Shown piece by piece: positions 5,038-5,451 of a DNA stretch of 5,451 bases. The stretch is taken from positions 1 to 5,451 of the forward strand of contig PWHX01000002.1 of the NCBI GenBank assembly GCA_003555415.1, in the 5' to 3' direction. Every line of letters starts with the position of its first letter. The stretch's first letter is position 1. The notes beneath the pieces were generated by a model. That model searched no databases. It was not told the DNA's origin and saw only the letters and a list, made by a program, of their open reading frames with translations. This DNA comes from Syntrophomonadaceae bacterium (GTDB lineage Bacteria; Bacillota; Dethiobacteria; SKNC01). A program made the translations under genes and the position numbers.

Positions 5038-5451
5038 GTGAAGTGTCCTTACTGCAGCCATGTTGAAACCAGGGTAATAGATTCCCGTTCTACAGAAGAA
5101 AATTCAGCTATAAGAAGACGACGGGAATGTACCAATTGCAATAATCGTTTTAGGACATATGAAAAGATTGATGAGGTTGTTTTAGTTGTTATAAAATCTG
5201 ATGGCAGGCGGGAAGTATTCAGCAAGGACAAAATAATAAGCGGAATTTTAAGGGCCGGGGTAAAGAGGGAGATTCCCTTAACAACTTTTGAAGATTTAGC
5301 AGATGATATAGAAAGGGAATTATGTAATAAATTTATAAGAGAAATCAAATCACATCACATAGGAGAAATGATTTTAGAAAGGCTCAGGGGTTTAGACGAA
5401 GTAGCCTATGTCAGGTTTGCCTCGGTATATCGTAAGTTTAAAGACATAGAA
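5038..5451 (+). CDS. nrdR: NrdR, zinc-ribbon/ATP-cone repressor of ribonucleotide reductase genes, 3' end cut off by window
   Basis: The visible 138 residues contain both NrdR domains. The N-terminal zinc ribbon has Cys3, Cys6, Cys31 and Cys34 (CPYC and CTNC), with the family signature DSR (15-17), RRRREC (26-31) and RFRTYE (37-42). The ATP-cone domain runs from about 49 to the edge (VVIKSDGRREVFSKDKI, and ending VAYVRFASVYRKFKD). The family is about 150 residues long, so only the last dozen or so are missing. Known role: NrdR senses ATP/dATP through the ATP cone and represses class I, II and III ribonucleotide reductase operons by binding NrdR boxes. The start is GTG at 5038, needed to give the universal MKCPYC N-terminus. 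The GGTGGAG at 5024-5030 is the better-placed ribosome binding site, since the nearer AAGGAG touches the start codon. The gene is its own unit after a terminator, with two box-like operators upstream. Confidence 0.96.
   Translation, partial: MKCPYCSHVETRVIDSRSTEENSAIRRRRECTNCNNRFRTYEKIDEVVLVVIKSDGRREVFSKDKIISGILRAGVKREIPLTTFEDLADDIERELCNKFIREIKSHHIGEMILERLRGLDEVAYVRFASVYRKFKDIE

Noticed and set aside
5049..5348. 99-codon open frame on the minus strand opposite nrdR.
   Set aside because: The plus strand here encodes NrdR with all its zinc ligands and ATP-cone motifs, so the antisense frame is a shadow.
1..5451. CRISPR arrays, tRNA or rRNA genes, and riboswitches.
   Set aside because: No regularly spaced repeats, no cloverleaf-like or rRNA-like sequence, and no leader resembling a known riboswitch was seen on either strand by eye.

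Overview
The window is AT-rich, with strong GGAGG-type Shine-Dalgarno sites and frequent GTG/TTG starts. It carries the mother-cell/forespore sigma cluster spoIIGA-sigE-sigG followed by a YlmC/YmxH gene and nrdR. This gene order belongs to endospore-forming Firmicutes and points to a low-GC anaerobe of the Clostridia or a relative. Halanaerobiales-like is possible, but the sequence does not settle it.

Layout. Positions 1-1258 (minus strand) hold most of a large TnpB/IS605-OrfB-like gene that runs off the left edge. Positions 1259-1639 are non-coding. They hold the upstream flank of that gene with several hairpins (1328-1438), a strong terminator with no gene of its own (1481-1512), and the presumed Spo0A-type promoter of spoIIG (1546-1577). 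Then, all on the plus strand: spoIIGA (1640-2539), sigE (2561-3295), a forespore-type promoter (about 3333-3360), sigG (3402-4172), an unrecognised 72-residue membrane protein gene (4207-4425), a 16-bp perfect inverted repeat (4427-4474), ylmC/ymxH (4568-4834), a terminator (4912-4943), a likely NrdR operator with two boxes (4959-5006), and nrdR (5038 to the right edge, lacking only its C-terminal tail).

How the genes work together. SpoIIGA is the membrane aspartic protease that removes the N-terminal pro-sequence of pro-SigE, the product of the next gene, so protease and substrate are co-expressed. Mature SigE runs early mother-cell transcription. SigG runs late forespore transcription, and its gene has a SigF/SigG-like promoter of its own in the intergenic gap. 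The YlmC/YmxH protein and the small membrane protein lie downstream of sigG and may be read with it. nrdR is a separate unit, cut off by a terminator and probably autoregulated; it represses ribonucleotide reductase genes.

The TnpB-like gene is foreign to this arrangement. In related spore formers the gene before spoIIGA is usually ftsZ, so the element has probably landed between ftsZ and spoIIGA. The orphan terminator at 1481-1512 may be the original terminator of the gene to the left.

I see no clearly new defence or genetic system. The items most worth a second look are the TnpB-like nuclease with its hairpin-rich upstream flank, the phased pair of NrdR boxes, the 21-bp-spacer spoIIG promoter, and the small membrane protein followed by a long inverted repeat.
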